The notes beneath the pieces were generated by a model, which was not told where the DNA came from, did no database searches, and saw only the letters and a list, made by a program, of their open reading frames with translations. A program made the position numbers and the translations under genes. Below are positions 15,699 through 24,633 of a stretch of 64,000 nucleotides of DNA, one piece after another. Numbering within the stretch: the stretch's first letter is position 1; each line of letters opens with the position of its first letter. The stretch comes from JBNFVY01 sp049943335 (GTDB taxonomy: Bacteria > Pseudomonadota > Alphaproteobacteria > Rhodobacterales > Rhodobacteraceae), in NCBI RefSeq assembly GCF_049943335.1, contig NZ_JBNFVY010000001.1:124001-188000 (forward strand). Direction: 5' to 3'.

Positions 15699-17624
15699 AT
15701 GGGTAAAGTAATCGGCATCGACCTCGGGACCACCAACAGCTGCGTCGCCATCATGGATGGATCGCAGCCCCGGGTCATCGAAAACGCTGAAGGTGCACGT
15801 ACCACACCGTCTATCGTGGGTTTCACGGATGATGAGCGTCTGGTTGGCCAGCCCGCCAAACGCCAAGCTGTCACAAACCCCGACAACACGGTTTTTGCCG
15901 TCAAACGCCTGATTGGGCGCCGCGTGACGGACAAGGAAGTTGAAAAGGACAAGAAGCTTGTTCCCTATAGCATCGTGGATGGGGGCAACGGCGACGCATG
16001 GGTCGAAGTCAAAGGCGACAAGTACAGCCCCAGCCAGATTTCAGCCTTTATTCTTGGGAAAATGAAAGAAACGGCGGAATCGTATTTGGGTGAAGAGGTC
16101 ACGCAGGCCGTCATCACTGTTCCTGCCTATTTCAACGACGCACAACGTCAGGCCACCAAGGATGCCGGCAAGATCGCCGGTCTGGAAGTGTTGCGGATCA
16201 TTAACGAACCGACCGCCGCAGCACTGGCCTATGGCCTGGACAAGAAAGACAGCAAGACCATCGCGGTTTATGACTTGGGCGGCGGTACGTTCGACGTCAC
16301 CATTCTGGAAATTGACGACGGCCTCTTCGAAGTGAAATCCACCAACGGGGACACGTTCCTGGGCGGTGAAGACTTCGACATGCGCATCGTCAACTACCTC
16401 GCCGATGAGTTCAAAAAAGAACATGGCGTCGATCTGACCAAGGACAAGATGGCGCTACAGCGACTCAAGGAAGCCGCTGAAAAGGCCAAGATCGAACTTT
16501 CGTCCAGCACTCAGACCGAAATCAACCAGCCATTTATCAGCATGGATCCGAATGGCGGCCAGCCGTTGCACATGGTCATGAAACTGACCCGCGCCAAGCT
16601 GGAAAGCCTGGTGAATGATTTGATCAAGGCTTCGATGAAACCGTGTCAGGCAGCACTCAAGGATGCTGGACTGTCGACCAGTGACATCGACGAAATCGTT
16701 CTGGTCGGCGGCATGACCCGGATGCCGAAAGTGTCGGAAGAAGTGTCCAAGTTCTTCGGAAAAGAGCCCCATAAGGGCGTGAACCCGGACGAAGTTGTTG
16801 CACTGGGCGCGGCCATTCAGGCCGGTGTTCTGCAAGGCGACGTCAAGGACGTGGTCCTGCTGGACGTGACCCCGCTTTCGCTGGGTATCGAAACCTTGGG
16901 CGGCGTGTTTACGCGCCTGATCGATCGTAACACCACGATCCCCACCAAGAAGAGCCAGATCTTTTCGACCGCTGAAGACAATCAGTCGGCCGTGACCCTG
17001 CGCGTCTTCCAGGGCGAGCGTGAAATGGCGGCCGACAACAAACTTCTGGGTCAGTTCAACCTGGAAGACATCCCGCCTGCGCCACGTGGTCTGCCACAGA
17101 TCGAAGTCACCTTCGATATTGACGCCAACGGTATCGTGGAAGTTGGGGCCAAGGACAAAGGCACCGGCAAAGAGCAGAAGATCACCATCCAAGCGTCGGG
17201 CGGTCTGTCCGATGAGGATATCGAACAGATGGTGAAAGACGCTGAAGCCAACGCCGAGTCTGACAAAGAGCGCCGCGAACTGGTCGAAGCCCGCAACCAG
17301 GCCGAAAGCTTGGTCCACTCGACCGAGAAGTCGTTGGAAGAGCATGGCGACAAAGTCGATCCATCGACAGTCGAGGTGATCGAATTGGCTGTTGCCGCGC
17401 TCAAAGACGAGCTGGAAAAAGAAGATGTGTCGCCCGAAAAGATCAAGTCCGGCATTCAGAACGTCACAGACGCAGCCATGAAGCTGGGCGAGGCAATTTA
17501 CAAAGCGCAGCAAACTGAAGGCGGCGCGGATGATGGCGATGTCGGCGAAGACGGACCTTCGGGTGTCGACGACGATATCGTAGATGCCGATTTCGAAGAT
17601 CTCGACGACGACAAACGCAGCTAA
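15699..17624 (+). CDS. dnaK: Molecular chaperone DnaK (Hsp70)
   Basis: A 641-residue Hsp70. The ATPase domain opens with KVIGIDLGTTNSCVAIMDG and includes the phosphate and adenosine motifs AVYDLGGGTFDVT and VLVGGMTRMPKV. The substrate domain begins after the linker DVVLLDVTPLSLGIETLGG (about residue 390). The acidic, flexible C-terminal tail ends in DFEDLDDDKRS. It folds nascent and stressed proteins with DnaJ (next gene) and GrpE (56753-57313). The ATG at 15699 has AAGAGAGGA eight bases upstream. A sigma-32 type promoter lies in front and a terminator-like hairpin follows. Confidence 0.98.
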   Translation: MGKVIGIDLGTTNSCVAIMDGSQPRVIENAEGARTTPSIVGFTDDERLVGQPAKRQAVTNPDNTVFAVKRLIGRRVTDKEVEKDKKLVPYSIVDGGNGDAWVEVKGDKYSPSQISAFILGKMKETAESYLGEEVTQAVITVPAYFNDAQRQATKDAGKIAGLEVLRIINEPTAAALAYGLDKKDSKTIAVYDLGGGTFDVTILEIDDGLFEVKSTNGDTFLGGEDFDMRIVNYLADEFKKEHGVDLTKDKMALQRLKEAAEKAKIELSSSTQTEINQPFISMDPNGGQPLHMVMKLTRAKLESLVNDLIKASMKPCQAALKDAGLSTSDIDEIVLVGGMTRMPKVSEEVSKFFGKEPHKGVNPDEVVALGAAIQAGVLQGDVKDVVLLDVTPLSLGIETLGGVFTRLIDRNTTIPTKKSQIFSTAEDNQSAVTLRVFQGEREMAADNKLLGQFNLEDIPPAPRGLPQIEVTFDIDANGIVEVGAKDKGTGKEQKITIQASGGLSDEDIEQMVKDAEANAESDKERRELVEARNQAESLVHSTEKSLEEHGDKVDPSTVEVIELAVAALKDELEKEDVSPEKIKSGIQNVTDAAMKLGEAIYKAQQTEGGADDGDVGEDGPSGVDDDIVDADFEDLDDDKRS

Positions 17625-17642
17625 ATTTGCGTCCTGGAACCT

Positions 17643-17676
17643 AAGGTCAGCTCGGGCCCGCTCGGGCTGACCTTTT
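17643..17676 (+). terminator. Terminator or attenuator hairpin between dnaK and dnaJ
   Basis: Arms AAGGTCAGC (17643-17651) and GCTGACCTT (17666-17674) form a nine-pair stem with a GC-rich loop, followed by a short T stretch. It starts 18 bases after the dnaK stop. Partial termination here would give more DnaK than DnaJ. Confidence 0.65.
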
Positions 17677-17700
17677 CGTTCCCCAGAGGGATCGGCCAAA

Positions 17701-18855
17701 ATGTCAAAACGTGATTTTTATGATGTGTTGGGTGTCGCGAAAGGCGCATCGGCAGATGAAATAAAGAAGGGCTATCGAAAGAAAGCCAAGGAACTTCATC
17801 CTGACCGGAACGCAGACAACCCGAACGCCGAAGCTCAGTTCAAGGAAGTGAACGAGGCTTACGACGTCCTGAAGGACGAAAACAAAAAGGCGGCCTATGA
17901 TCGCTACGGCCATGCTGCCTTTGAAGGCGGTCATGGCGCCAGTGCCGGCCATGGTGGCGGGTTTTCGGGCCAGGGCGCCGATTTTTCGTCAGCCTTTTCC
18001 GATGTCTTTGACGACTTGTTCGGTGACTTCATGGGCGGCGGGCGCGGCGGCGGTGGGCGGCAACGCGCCACCCGTGGATCGGACCTGCGCTACAACCTGC
18101 GTGTGTCGCTTGAAGAGGCGTTCTCGGGCATACAGAAGACGATCAATGTGCCAACAGCGGTCCAGTGTACAGCGTGCCACGGAACCGGGGCTGAGGGCGG
18201 CGCCGAGCCTGTGACCTGCCCGACCTGCTCGGGCATGGGAAAGGTCCGGGCGCAGCAGGGCTTCTTCACAGTCGAACGAACCTGCCCGACGTGCTCGGGG
18301 CTAGGCCAGACCATAAAGAACCCCTGCGCAAGTTGTGCAGGAACGGGGCGTTTGGAAAAGGACAGATCGCTCTCTGTGAATATTCCGGCGGGGGTAGAAA
18401 CGGGCACCCGTATTCGGTTGGCGGGCGAAGGCGAAGCAGGCTTGCGCGGTGGGCCAGCCGGGGATCTGTACATCTTTATCGAAGTGCAAGAGCACCCCAT
18501 CTTTCAGCGCGACGGTGCGCATCTTTTCTGTCCGGTTCCCGTCTCGGTGACCGCAGCCGCTTTGGGCGGTGACATTGAGGTACCGACCATCGACGGGGGG
18601 CGCAGCCGCGTCAAGATCCCTGCAGGCAGCCAATCCGGACGGCAAATGCGTTTGCGTGGCAAAGGTATGCCAATGCTGCGCGGTGGAGGGTCGGGTGACA
18701 TGCTGATTGAACTGGCGGTCGAAACGCCGGTCAACCTGACCTCGCGCCAGAAAGAGCTGCTCAAAGAATTCGATGAGCTGAGCAAGGACAACAACCCGGA
18801 AAGTTCAACCTTCTTCAAAAAGGTAAAGAGTTTTTGGGACGGGATGAAGTCCTGA
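17701..18855 (+). CDS. dnaJ: Chaperone DnaJ (Hsp40)
   Basis: A 384-residue class I J-protein. The J domain carries the HPD motif at residues 33-35, followed by a Gly/Phe-rich stretch (about 75-120, GGHGASAGHGGG). Four zinc-binding CXXCXGXG repeats follow (CTACHGTG, CPTCSGMG, CPTCSGLG, CASCAGTG) and then the C-terminal substrate-binding domains. It stimulates the DnaK ATPase and delivers substrates. It lies 76 bases after dnaK, beyond a hairpin. Confidence 0.98.
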   Translation: MSKRDFYDVLGVAKGASADEIKKGYRKKAKELHPDRNADNPNAEAQFKEVNEAYDVLKDENKKAAYDRYGHAAFEGGHGASAGHGGGFSGQGADFSSAFSDVFDDLFGDFMGGGRGGGGRQRATRGSDLRYNLRVSLEEAFSGIQKTINVPTAVQCTACHGTGAEGGAEPVTCPTCSGMGKVRAQQGFFTVERTCPTCSGLGQTIKNPCASCAGTGRLEKDRSLSVNIPAGVETGTRIRLAGEGEAGLRGGPAGDLYIFIEVQEHPIFQRDGAHLFCPVPVSVTAAALGGDIEVPTIDGGRSRVKIPAGSQSGRQMRLRGKGMPMLRGGGSGDMLIELAVETPVNLTSRQKELLKEFDELSKDNNPESSTFFKKVKSFWDGMKS

Positions 18856-18899
18856 AAAACTAACGTGCATTAACCACGTGTTCACGGGTATGGCGCAGC

Positions 18900-19667
18900 A
18901 TGCTTGATATGAGTATGCCGCGCCATTTTTCCGAGATGCCATCCTTGTTCGATCAAGACGAAGCTCGGCCTGTTGCCGCATCAGACCGCCGTTTGCCATC
19001 ATATATCAAGGACCATCGCAAACGATTGCGGGCACGTTTCATGCAAGGCGGCGCCGATCCCCTGCCCGACTACGAATTGCTTGAATTGGTGTTGTTTCGC
19101 GCGATCCCACGACAAGACGCCAAGCCTCTGGCATACGCTTTGATGGAACGGTTCGGTGATTTCGGCCGGGTGTTGTCTGCGCCTCCTGCGCGATTGTCAG
19201 AAGTTGCGGGTGTGGGCGATGCCGTGATTACCGAGCTCAAGATCGTCGAAGCCAGCGCGCAGCGCTTGGCCCGCTCGCGGGTTATCCAGCAGCCTGTCAT
19301 ATCCAGTTGGAACAGTCTGATTGACTACTGCCACACGACTATGGCCCACCGCGATACCGAACAGTTTCGCGTTCTTTTCCTGGACCGGAAAAACGTTCTC
19401 ATCGCGGATGAGGCCCAGGCGCGCGGCACGGTAGACCATGTACCCGTTTACCCGCGTGAAGTGGTCAAGCGCGCTTTGGAATTGAACGCATCAGCGATAA
19501 TTCTTGTCCACAATCATCCGTCCGGGGATCCCACACCGTCTCAGGCAGACATCACTGTCACAGGTCAAATCCGCGATGCCGCAGATGCGTTGGACATCCA
19601 GTTGCACGACCATCTGATCGTCGGAAAGGAAGCCGAAATCAGCTTCCGGTCCGAAGGCTACCTTTGA
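18900..19667 (+). CDS. radC: RadC/JAB-domain protein
   Basis: A 255-residue protein. It has a helix-hairpin-helix-like UPF0758 N-terminal part (LSEVAGVGDAVITELK) and a C-terminal JAMM metallopeptidase-like domain with the zinc motif VHNHPSGDPTPSQAD. Despite its name the RadC family is no longer regarded as an established recombination repair factor, and its role is unclear. The ATG at 18900 has only a weak binding site; ATGs at 18909 and 18915 are alternatives. Its stop codon abuts the stop of the convergent hypothetical gene at 19668 with no spacing. Confidence 0.9.
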   Translation: MLDMSMPRHFSEMPSLFDQDEARPVAASDRRLPSYIKDHRKRLRARFMQGGADPLPDYELLELVLFRAIPRQDAKPLAYALMERFGDFGRVLSAPPARLSEVAGVGDAVITELKIVEASAQRLARSRVIQQPVISSWNSLIDYCHTTMAHRDTEQFRVLFLDRKNVLIADEAQARGTVDHVPVYPREVVKRALELNASAIILVHNHPSGDPTPSQADITVTGQIRDAADALDIQLHDHLIVGKEAEISFRSEGYL

Positions 19668-20633
19668 TCACTTGGAAGCCAGTAACCTGACTGAAAAAGG
19701 ATCTGGCAAGACCACGGCCTGCCCAACAGCATCGCAATCGGGCATAGAAACCATCAGATCGATCGTATTGACCTGATGTCCCTGTTCAAAACGCATGCCC
19801 TTTGAAAACAGATCAGTCCCGCAGGTCATTTCTGTGACCTCAGCTACGACTTCGAAAGTTGTGGCTAGATTCTGATCACCAGTCCCCTTTGGAAATGAAT
19901 ACACTTGGGAATAACGGCTGGACTCACCAACATCCGAACCAAATTGGACAACACGTTCGCCCCAAGGTCCGTGGACGTTTAGGGCAGCTTCGGATGCGGC
20001 CGTCACGTGCCGCGCTTCTTTAATCGACGCATCGGATTCAAACACGTGCAGGGATATGTCATCATGCCCTTGCCATTGTAGCACCGTGTGGCTGTAGGTA
20101 TCGGCATCATCCACCTGCGTCCCAGCCTGCAGCACCGAGCCGTCCGGAAAAGTCATGGAAACCACGGGGCGGGCGCTAAGGGCCGGCATGATAAACGCCG
20201 CCACCCCCTGAGCATTCGTGAGGGCCGAAAAAAGCAGACCGTCCTGTTCGACAATGACATGCTGGTTCGGGTGACAGGCGGATGTCAAGGATACCGCGAT
20301 CTCGGCTTTCGGCAAAGGCACTATCACTGCCTCTGGCGCGCAAGAAAATTCGAATGGCGTATGCTCCAGATCATCCTGGATGGCCGGTCCCGGCAGCATG
20401 GCAAGCGAGGCGATCCGGCCCGGAAGCGACGCAGGCGCTTGCGGTAGACTTGCAGGTTGGGAAAACGCCAACGATGGCAGCGGAATCCCCGTCGTGAAGT
20501 CGGAGGCCGGCCTAAGCTCTTGTTCCATCCCGAATTTTGACGCCAATGCACCGCCGTTCTGCATGCTGTGCCCCGTTGCGGCAGCGATCAGCAAAACGGA
20601 CACCGAACGCATGACAGTAGAACCTGATAGCAT
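19668..20633 (-). CDS. Secreted hypothetical protein next to secA
   Basis: A 321-residue protein starting at an ATG with AAGGAGAG just upstream. The N terminus looks like a signal peptide (MRSVSVLLIAAATGHSMQ). The rest is a proline-rich spacer (about 50-80) and a beta-rich body with cysteines at SCAPEA, TSACHPNQ, EMTCGTD and MPDCDAV that could form disulfides in the periplasm. I recognise no catalytic motif. In related genomes a protein in this position is often labelled 'translocase', apparently only because it neighbours secA. It lies 244 bases after the secA stop on the same strand; I see no clear terminator between them. Confidence 0.7.
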   Translation of the reverse strand: MLSGSTVMRSVSVLLIAAATGHSMQNGGALASKFGMEQELRPASDFTTGIPLPSLAFSQPASLPQAPASLPGRIASLAMLPGPAIQDDLEHTPFEFSCAPEAVIVPLPKAEIAVSLTSACHPNQHVIVEQDGLLFSALTNAQGVAAFIMPALSARPVVSMTFPDGSVLQAGTQVDDADTYSHTVLQWQGHDDISLHVFESDASIKEARHVTAASEAALNVHGPWGERVVQFGSDVGESSRYSQVYSFPKGTGDQNLATTFEVVAEVTEMTCGTDLFSKGMRFEQGHQVNTIDLMVSMPDCDAVGQAVVLPDPFSVRLLASK

Positions 20634-20877
20634 CGCTCTCTCCTTCGCAATGATATGTTGGAGAGATTGTTTCCCTAAATAGGGCCAATGTTATGGCGAA
20701 AGCAGGATATACTGACCTAGGAGCAATTGCTGTATGTTGCGGTACCGTTGATGGGCACCACCAATAGCTGAGTTTCCCTATTGGAAACGGTCACATTTTT
20801 GCCGTGATTTGAATAGATCCGGCACAACCGGCGCAAAAATTGCCCAAAGGATTAATCAGCTATCGATCGACGATTGG

Positions 20878-23574
20878 TCAAAATCTACCGTGGCAATGCT
20901 TGAACTTTTTGCCTGAACCACACGGGCAGGGTGCATTCCGGCCCGGATTACCCCAAGTCGATGGATCGTTTTCGTCGAAACCTGCAACGGGTTCAGATGG
21001 GGCATTTTCAGGTTCTGGAATTTCAACAGCCGGTTCCTGAACGGCAGCTTGCTGCGCCATAAGTTGCCGCATGAGTTCCTGCCGCTGTTCGTCCGAAATC
21101 GGCCGCGCCTTGGCCAGTTCCTGCGTCACGTCCTCGCGCAGGCCATCCAGCAATGATTGAAACAGCTGAAACGCTTCGTTTTTATATTCACTGAGCGGAT
21201 CGCGTTGTGCATAGCCGCGGAATCCGATGACCGAGCGCAGATGCTCAAGCGTCAGAAGATGTTCTTTCCATCTGCGATCAATGGTGTTGAGCAGGAAGTG
21301 TTTTTCGACCTGACGCATCGTATCCGTGCCGAAGTCTTCCGCCTTTTCGGCCATCATTTTGTCAGAGGCCTCATAGAGACGTTCGCGGATGTCACCGTCG
21401 TCCACGCCTTCCTCATCTGCCCAGGCAACCACTGGGACATCCAGGTTGAGCTTTTCCATCAGCGCAACATAAAGACCTTCGACATCCCACTGGTCCGCGT
21501 ATGTCTTGGCTGGAATATGGTGGTCAACCAGGTCGTCGATCACCTCATGACGCATGTCGGTGACGATCTCGTTCAGATCATCGCTTTCCATGATTTCCCG
21601 GCGCTGGCTAAAGATGACTTTCCGCTGTTCGTTCATCACGTCATCGAATTTGAGCAGCTGTTTGCGGATATCGAAGTTCCGGCCTTCTACCTTTGCCTGT
21701 GCCTTTTCAAGAGACTTGTTCACCCAAGGATGTACAATCGCTTCGCCTTCTTTCATGCCCAATCCGGCCAGCACTTTTTCCAACCGTTCCGAGCCGAAAA
21801 TGCGCATCAGGTCGTCTTCCAGAGATAGAAAGAACAACGATCGGCCCGGATCACCCTGACGGCCAGACCGGCCGCGAAGCTGGTTGTCGATCCGGCGGCT
21901 TTCATGACGCTCAGTCGCCAACACATAGAGCCCGCCAGCATCCAGTACCTTTTGTTTTTCTTCCGCATGCTCGGCTTCGATCTGGGCGCGCACGGCCTCG
22001 GGATCGGCGTCAGGGTCGGCAGAGAGGGCTTCGAAAACCTTCATTTCGACGTTGCCACCAAGCTGAATGTCGGTTCCGCGACCGGCCATGTTCGTTGCGA
22101 TCGTAATCGCATTCAGCTTGCCCGCGTCAGCCACGATCTGCGCTTCCTGCTCGTGGTGGCGCGCGTTGAGCACATTGTGGGGCAAACCTTCAGCTGTCAG
22201 CATCTGGGCCAGCATTTCTGACTTTTCGATGGACGTGGTGCCGACCAAGACCGGCTGACCTTTGTCGTGCGCTTTCTTGATGGACGCGATGACCGCTTCG
22301 TATTTTTCGCGTTGCGTGCGGTACACCCGGTCGTGTTCGTCCAATCGTGCAATTGGTTTGTTTGTGGGCACTTCGACCACGCCCAGGCGGTAGATCTCTG
22401 CAAATTCCTCGGCTTCGGTTACCGCAGTGCCGGTCATGCCGGCCAATTTTTCATACAGCCGGAAATAATTCTGAAACGTCACGCTGGCTTCCGTGACATT
22501 TTCGGGTTGGATGGCGACGCCTTCCTTGGCTTCAATGGCCTGGTGCAACCCCTCTGACAAACGCCGTCCATGCATCATACGGCCAGTGAATTCGTCGATC
22601 AGGGCAACTTCGCCGTCGCGCACGATGTAATGCTGATTGTTGATGAACAGCTTGTGGGCACGCAGACCCTGGTTCACGTGATGCACGATGGTCGTGCTTT
22701 CGGGATCGTACAACGACCGATCTTCAGGCAGCAGGTCATTGGCGCGCAACAGTTCCTCAAGGTGGTCATTGCCTTCCTCGGTAAAGGTCACCTGCCGCGT
22801 TTTTTCGTCGATTTCATAGTCTTGTTCGTTCAGCTGCGGGATAATCGCGTCGATCGTTGTGTAAAGCTCTGAGCGGTCCTGAGCCGGCCCCGAGATGATC
22901 AACGGAGTCCGCGCTTCGTCGATCAGGATACTGTCCACCTCGTCCACGATGGCAAAATGATGACCGCGTTGGAACAGGCGGTCCAGCTCGGGCGCCATGT
23001 TGTCGCGCAGATAGTCAAAAGCCAGTTCGTTGTTGGTGGCATAGGTCACGTCACAGGCGTAGGCTGCGCGTTTTTCGTCCTCGGGTTGGCGGGGATAGAC
23101 GACGGCGGTCGTCAGCCCAAGGGCAGTGTAAACCTTGCTCATCCATTCGGCATCGCGTTTGGCCAGGTAATCGTTGACGGTAACGACATGTACGCCTTTG
23201 CCGGTCAAAGCATTCAGGTAAACTGGAAACGTTGCGACAAGGGTTTTGCCTTCGCCTGTCTTCATTTCGGCGATATTGCCCTGATGGAGGAAAATGCCGC
23301 CCATCAACTGCGTGTCGAAAGCGCGCAAGCCCAAGGCCCGCTGTGCGGCTTCGCGACAGTTGGCAAACGCTTCGGGCAACAGATCGTCCAGGCTCTCGCC
23401 ATTCGACAAACGCTGTTTAAATTCGTCTGTTTTCGCGATGATCTCTTCATCGGACAGTTTTTGAAATTCGGGCTCAAGATCGTTGATCTTGGCGATAAGA
23501 GGGCGGGTGGACTTGATCTTGCGATCATTTGGCGTGCCAAACACCTTCTTCGCAACAGTTCCGAGACCCAGCAT
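20878..23574 (-). CDS. secA: Preprotein translocase ATPase SecA
   Basis: An 898-residue motor that drives Sec-dependent export. Nucleotide-binding domain 1 has MKTGEGKTLVA (Walker A) and IVDEVDSILIDEARTPLI. Domain 2 has the helicase motifs TNMAGRGTDIQLGG and RGRSGRQGDPG. The C terminus carries the zinc-binding SecB contact site CPCGSGKKFKHCHG after an acidic linker. I chose the ATG at 23574 because GGAGA lies five bases upstream; a TTG at 23589 would add only five residues. The divergent gene upstream is a parvulin-type foldase, a related export function. Confidence 0.98.
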   Translation of the reverse strand: MLGLGTVAKKVFGTPNDRKIKSTRPLIAKINDLEPEFQKLSDEEIIAKTDEFKQRLSNGESLDDLLPEAFANCREAAQRALGLRAFDTQLMGGIFLHQGNIAEMKTGEGKTLVATFPVYLNALTGKGVHVVTVNDYLAKRDAEWMSKVYTALGLTTAVVYPRQPEDEKRAAYACDVTYATNNELAFDYLRDNMAPELDRLFQRGHHFAIVDEVDSILIDEARTPLIISGPAQDRSELYTTIDAIIPQLNEQDYEIDEKTRQVTFTEEGNDHLEELLRANDLLPEDRSLYDPESTTIVHHVNQGLRAHKLFINNQHYIVRDGEVALIDEFTGRMMHGRRLSEGLHQAIEAKEGVAIQPENVTEASVTFQNYFRLYEKLAGMTGTAVTEAEEFAEIYRLGVVEVPTNKPIARLDEHDRVYRTQREKYEAVIASIKKAHDKGQPVLVGTTSIEKSEMLAQMLTAEGLPHNVLNARHHEQEAQIVADAGKLNAITIATNMAGRGTDIQLGGNVEMKVFEALSADPDADPEAVRAQIEAEHAEEKQKVLDAGGLYVLATERHESRRIDNQLRGRSGRQGDPGRSLFFLSLEDDLMRIFGSERLEKVLAGLGMKEGEAIVHPWVNKSLEKAQAKVEGRNFDIRKQLLKFDDVMNEQRKVIFSQRREIMESDDLNEIVTDMRHEVIDDLVDHHIPAKTYADQWDVEGLYVALMEKLNLDVPVVAWADEEGVDDGDIRERLYEASDKMMAEKAEDFGTDTMRQVEKHFLLNTIDRRWKEHLLTLEHLRSVIGFRGYAQRDPLSEYKNEAFQLFQSLLDGLREDVTQELAKARPISDEQRQELMRQLMAQQAAVQEPAVEIPEPENAPSEPVAGFDENDPSTWGNPGRNAPCPCGSGKKFKHCHGRF

Positions 23575-23751
23575 ATTTTCTCCGCCCAATGGCTTTCTGA
23601 CAAACTCGTGTGAAGGGATTGCTTGCCCGCCCGCGACACGCCACCTACAACAGCGGCAACGGGCTCCTTCAAGGCCACAAGGCGATGTAAGGGCCCATGT
23701 TCACTGTGTCAACGTTACGGGCCGAAAGGTCCATGCGGAAAGGATCAAACC

Positions 23752-24615
23752 ATGTTGAAACGCATCACTGTCGCTGCTGTTGCCGCAATTTGCGTCGCTG
23801 GCGCAGCCAGTGCCGAAGGCAACGAACAGGCCGCCGCGCCTGTAACCGCCGACACCGTTGTTGCTACGGTCAACGGGACCGACATAACCGTAGGCGACCT
23901 GATCATCGTTCGCTCGCAACTGTCGCAGCAGTACCAGCAAGTTCCAGCGGATGTTCTGTTGCCCGGCGTTCTTGACCAGATCGTCAGCCAAACCCTGATG
24001 GCTGAAGAGCTGGGCGACCCAAGTGCGTCCACACAGCGGCTTATCGAAACGCAAATCCGGTCGATCAAGGCATCTGAATACCTTCAGAACGTAGTCGATG
24101 ATGCGGTCACCGAAGACGCGATTACAGCGGCATATAATTCCCAGTACAAAGATGCCGAACTGGGTGAAGAATACAACGCGGCCCATATTTTGGTGGAAAC
24201 CGAAGACGAAGCCAAAGCCCTGATCACGGAATTGGACGGTGGCAAGGACTTTGCCGAGCTTGCCAAGGAAAAAAGCACCGGCCCGTCTGGGCCAAATGGC
24301 GGGGATCTGGGTTGGTTCTCGGAAGGTCAGATGGTGGCGCCGTTTGAAAAAGCGGTCTTGGAACTTGAAGCTGGCGACCTGTCGCAGCCCGTTCAAACCC
24401 AGTTCGGTTGGCATGTGATTTTGCTCAAAGAGTCGCGTTTGCGCGATGCGCCGCCGCTTGAAGAAGTGCGTTCGCAGATTGTCTCTGACCTGCAGCAGGC
24501 CGCCATTCAAATCGCCGTAGAAGACTTGAAATCGAAAGCGGATATCAACGAAATGATCGGCGAAGACTTTGACGCGTCTGTCATTCAGGATCCGTCCCTG
24601 CTGGAAACACGTTGA
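23752..24615 (+). CDS. Periplasmic parvulin-type peptidyl-prolyl isomerase (PpiC domain)
   Basis: A 287-residue exported protein. Residues 1-21 form a signal peptide (RITVAAVAAICVAGAASA). A SurA/PrsA-like N-terminal chaperone region (about 35-130) is followed by a rotamase domain with NAAHILVETEDEA, GPSGPNGGDLGWFSEGQMV and TQFGWHVILLKE. It should assist folding of exported and outer-membrane proteins. The ATG at 23752 has AAAGGA seven bases upstream and gives a clean signal peptide; the longer frame from 23623 does not. It is divergent from secA and 18 bases before argJ. Confidence 0.9.
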   Translation: MLKRITVAAVAAICVAGAASAEGNEQAAAPVTADTVVATVNGTDITVGDLIIVRSQLSQQYQQVPADVLLPGVLDQIVSQTLMAEELGDPSASTQRLIETQIRSIKASEYLQNVVDDAVTEDAITAAYNSQYKDAELGEEYNAAHILVETEDEAKALITELDGGKDFAELAKEKSTGPSGPNGGDLGWFSEGQMVAPFEKAVLELEAGDLSQPVQTQFGWHVILLKESRLRDAPPLEEVRSQIVSDLQQAAIQIAVEDLKSKADINEMIGEDFDASVIQDPSLLETR

Positions 24616-24633
24616 TAAGAAGGGTCTGCTTCA

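Noticed and set aside
15450..15866. 138-codon - strand frame upstream of alkB and across the dnaK start
   Set aside because: It reads a third frame through the alkB N terminus and the dnaK leader and matches no family; the alkB frames explain the sequence better.
16455..17699. Long open frame antisense to dnaK (414 codons)
   Set aside because: It mirrors the codon structure of dnaK on the other strand, has no family match or start signal, and dnaK is certain.
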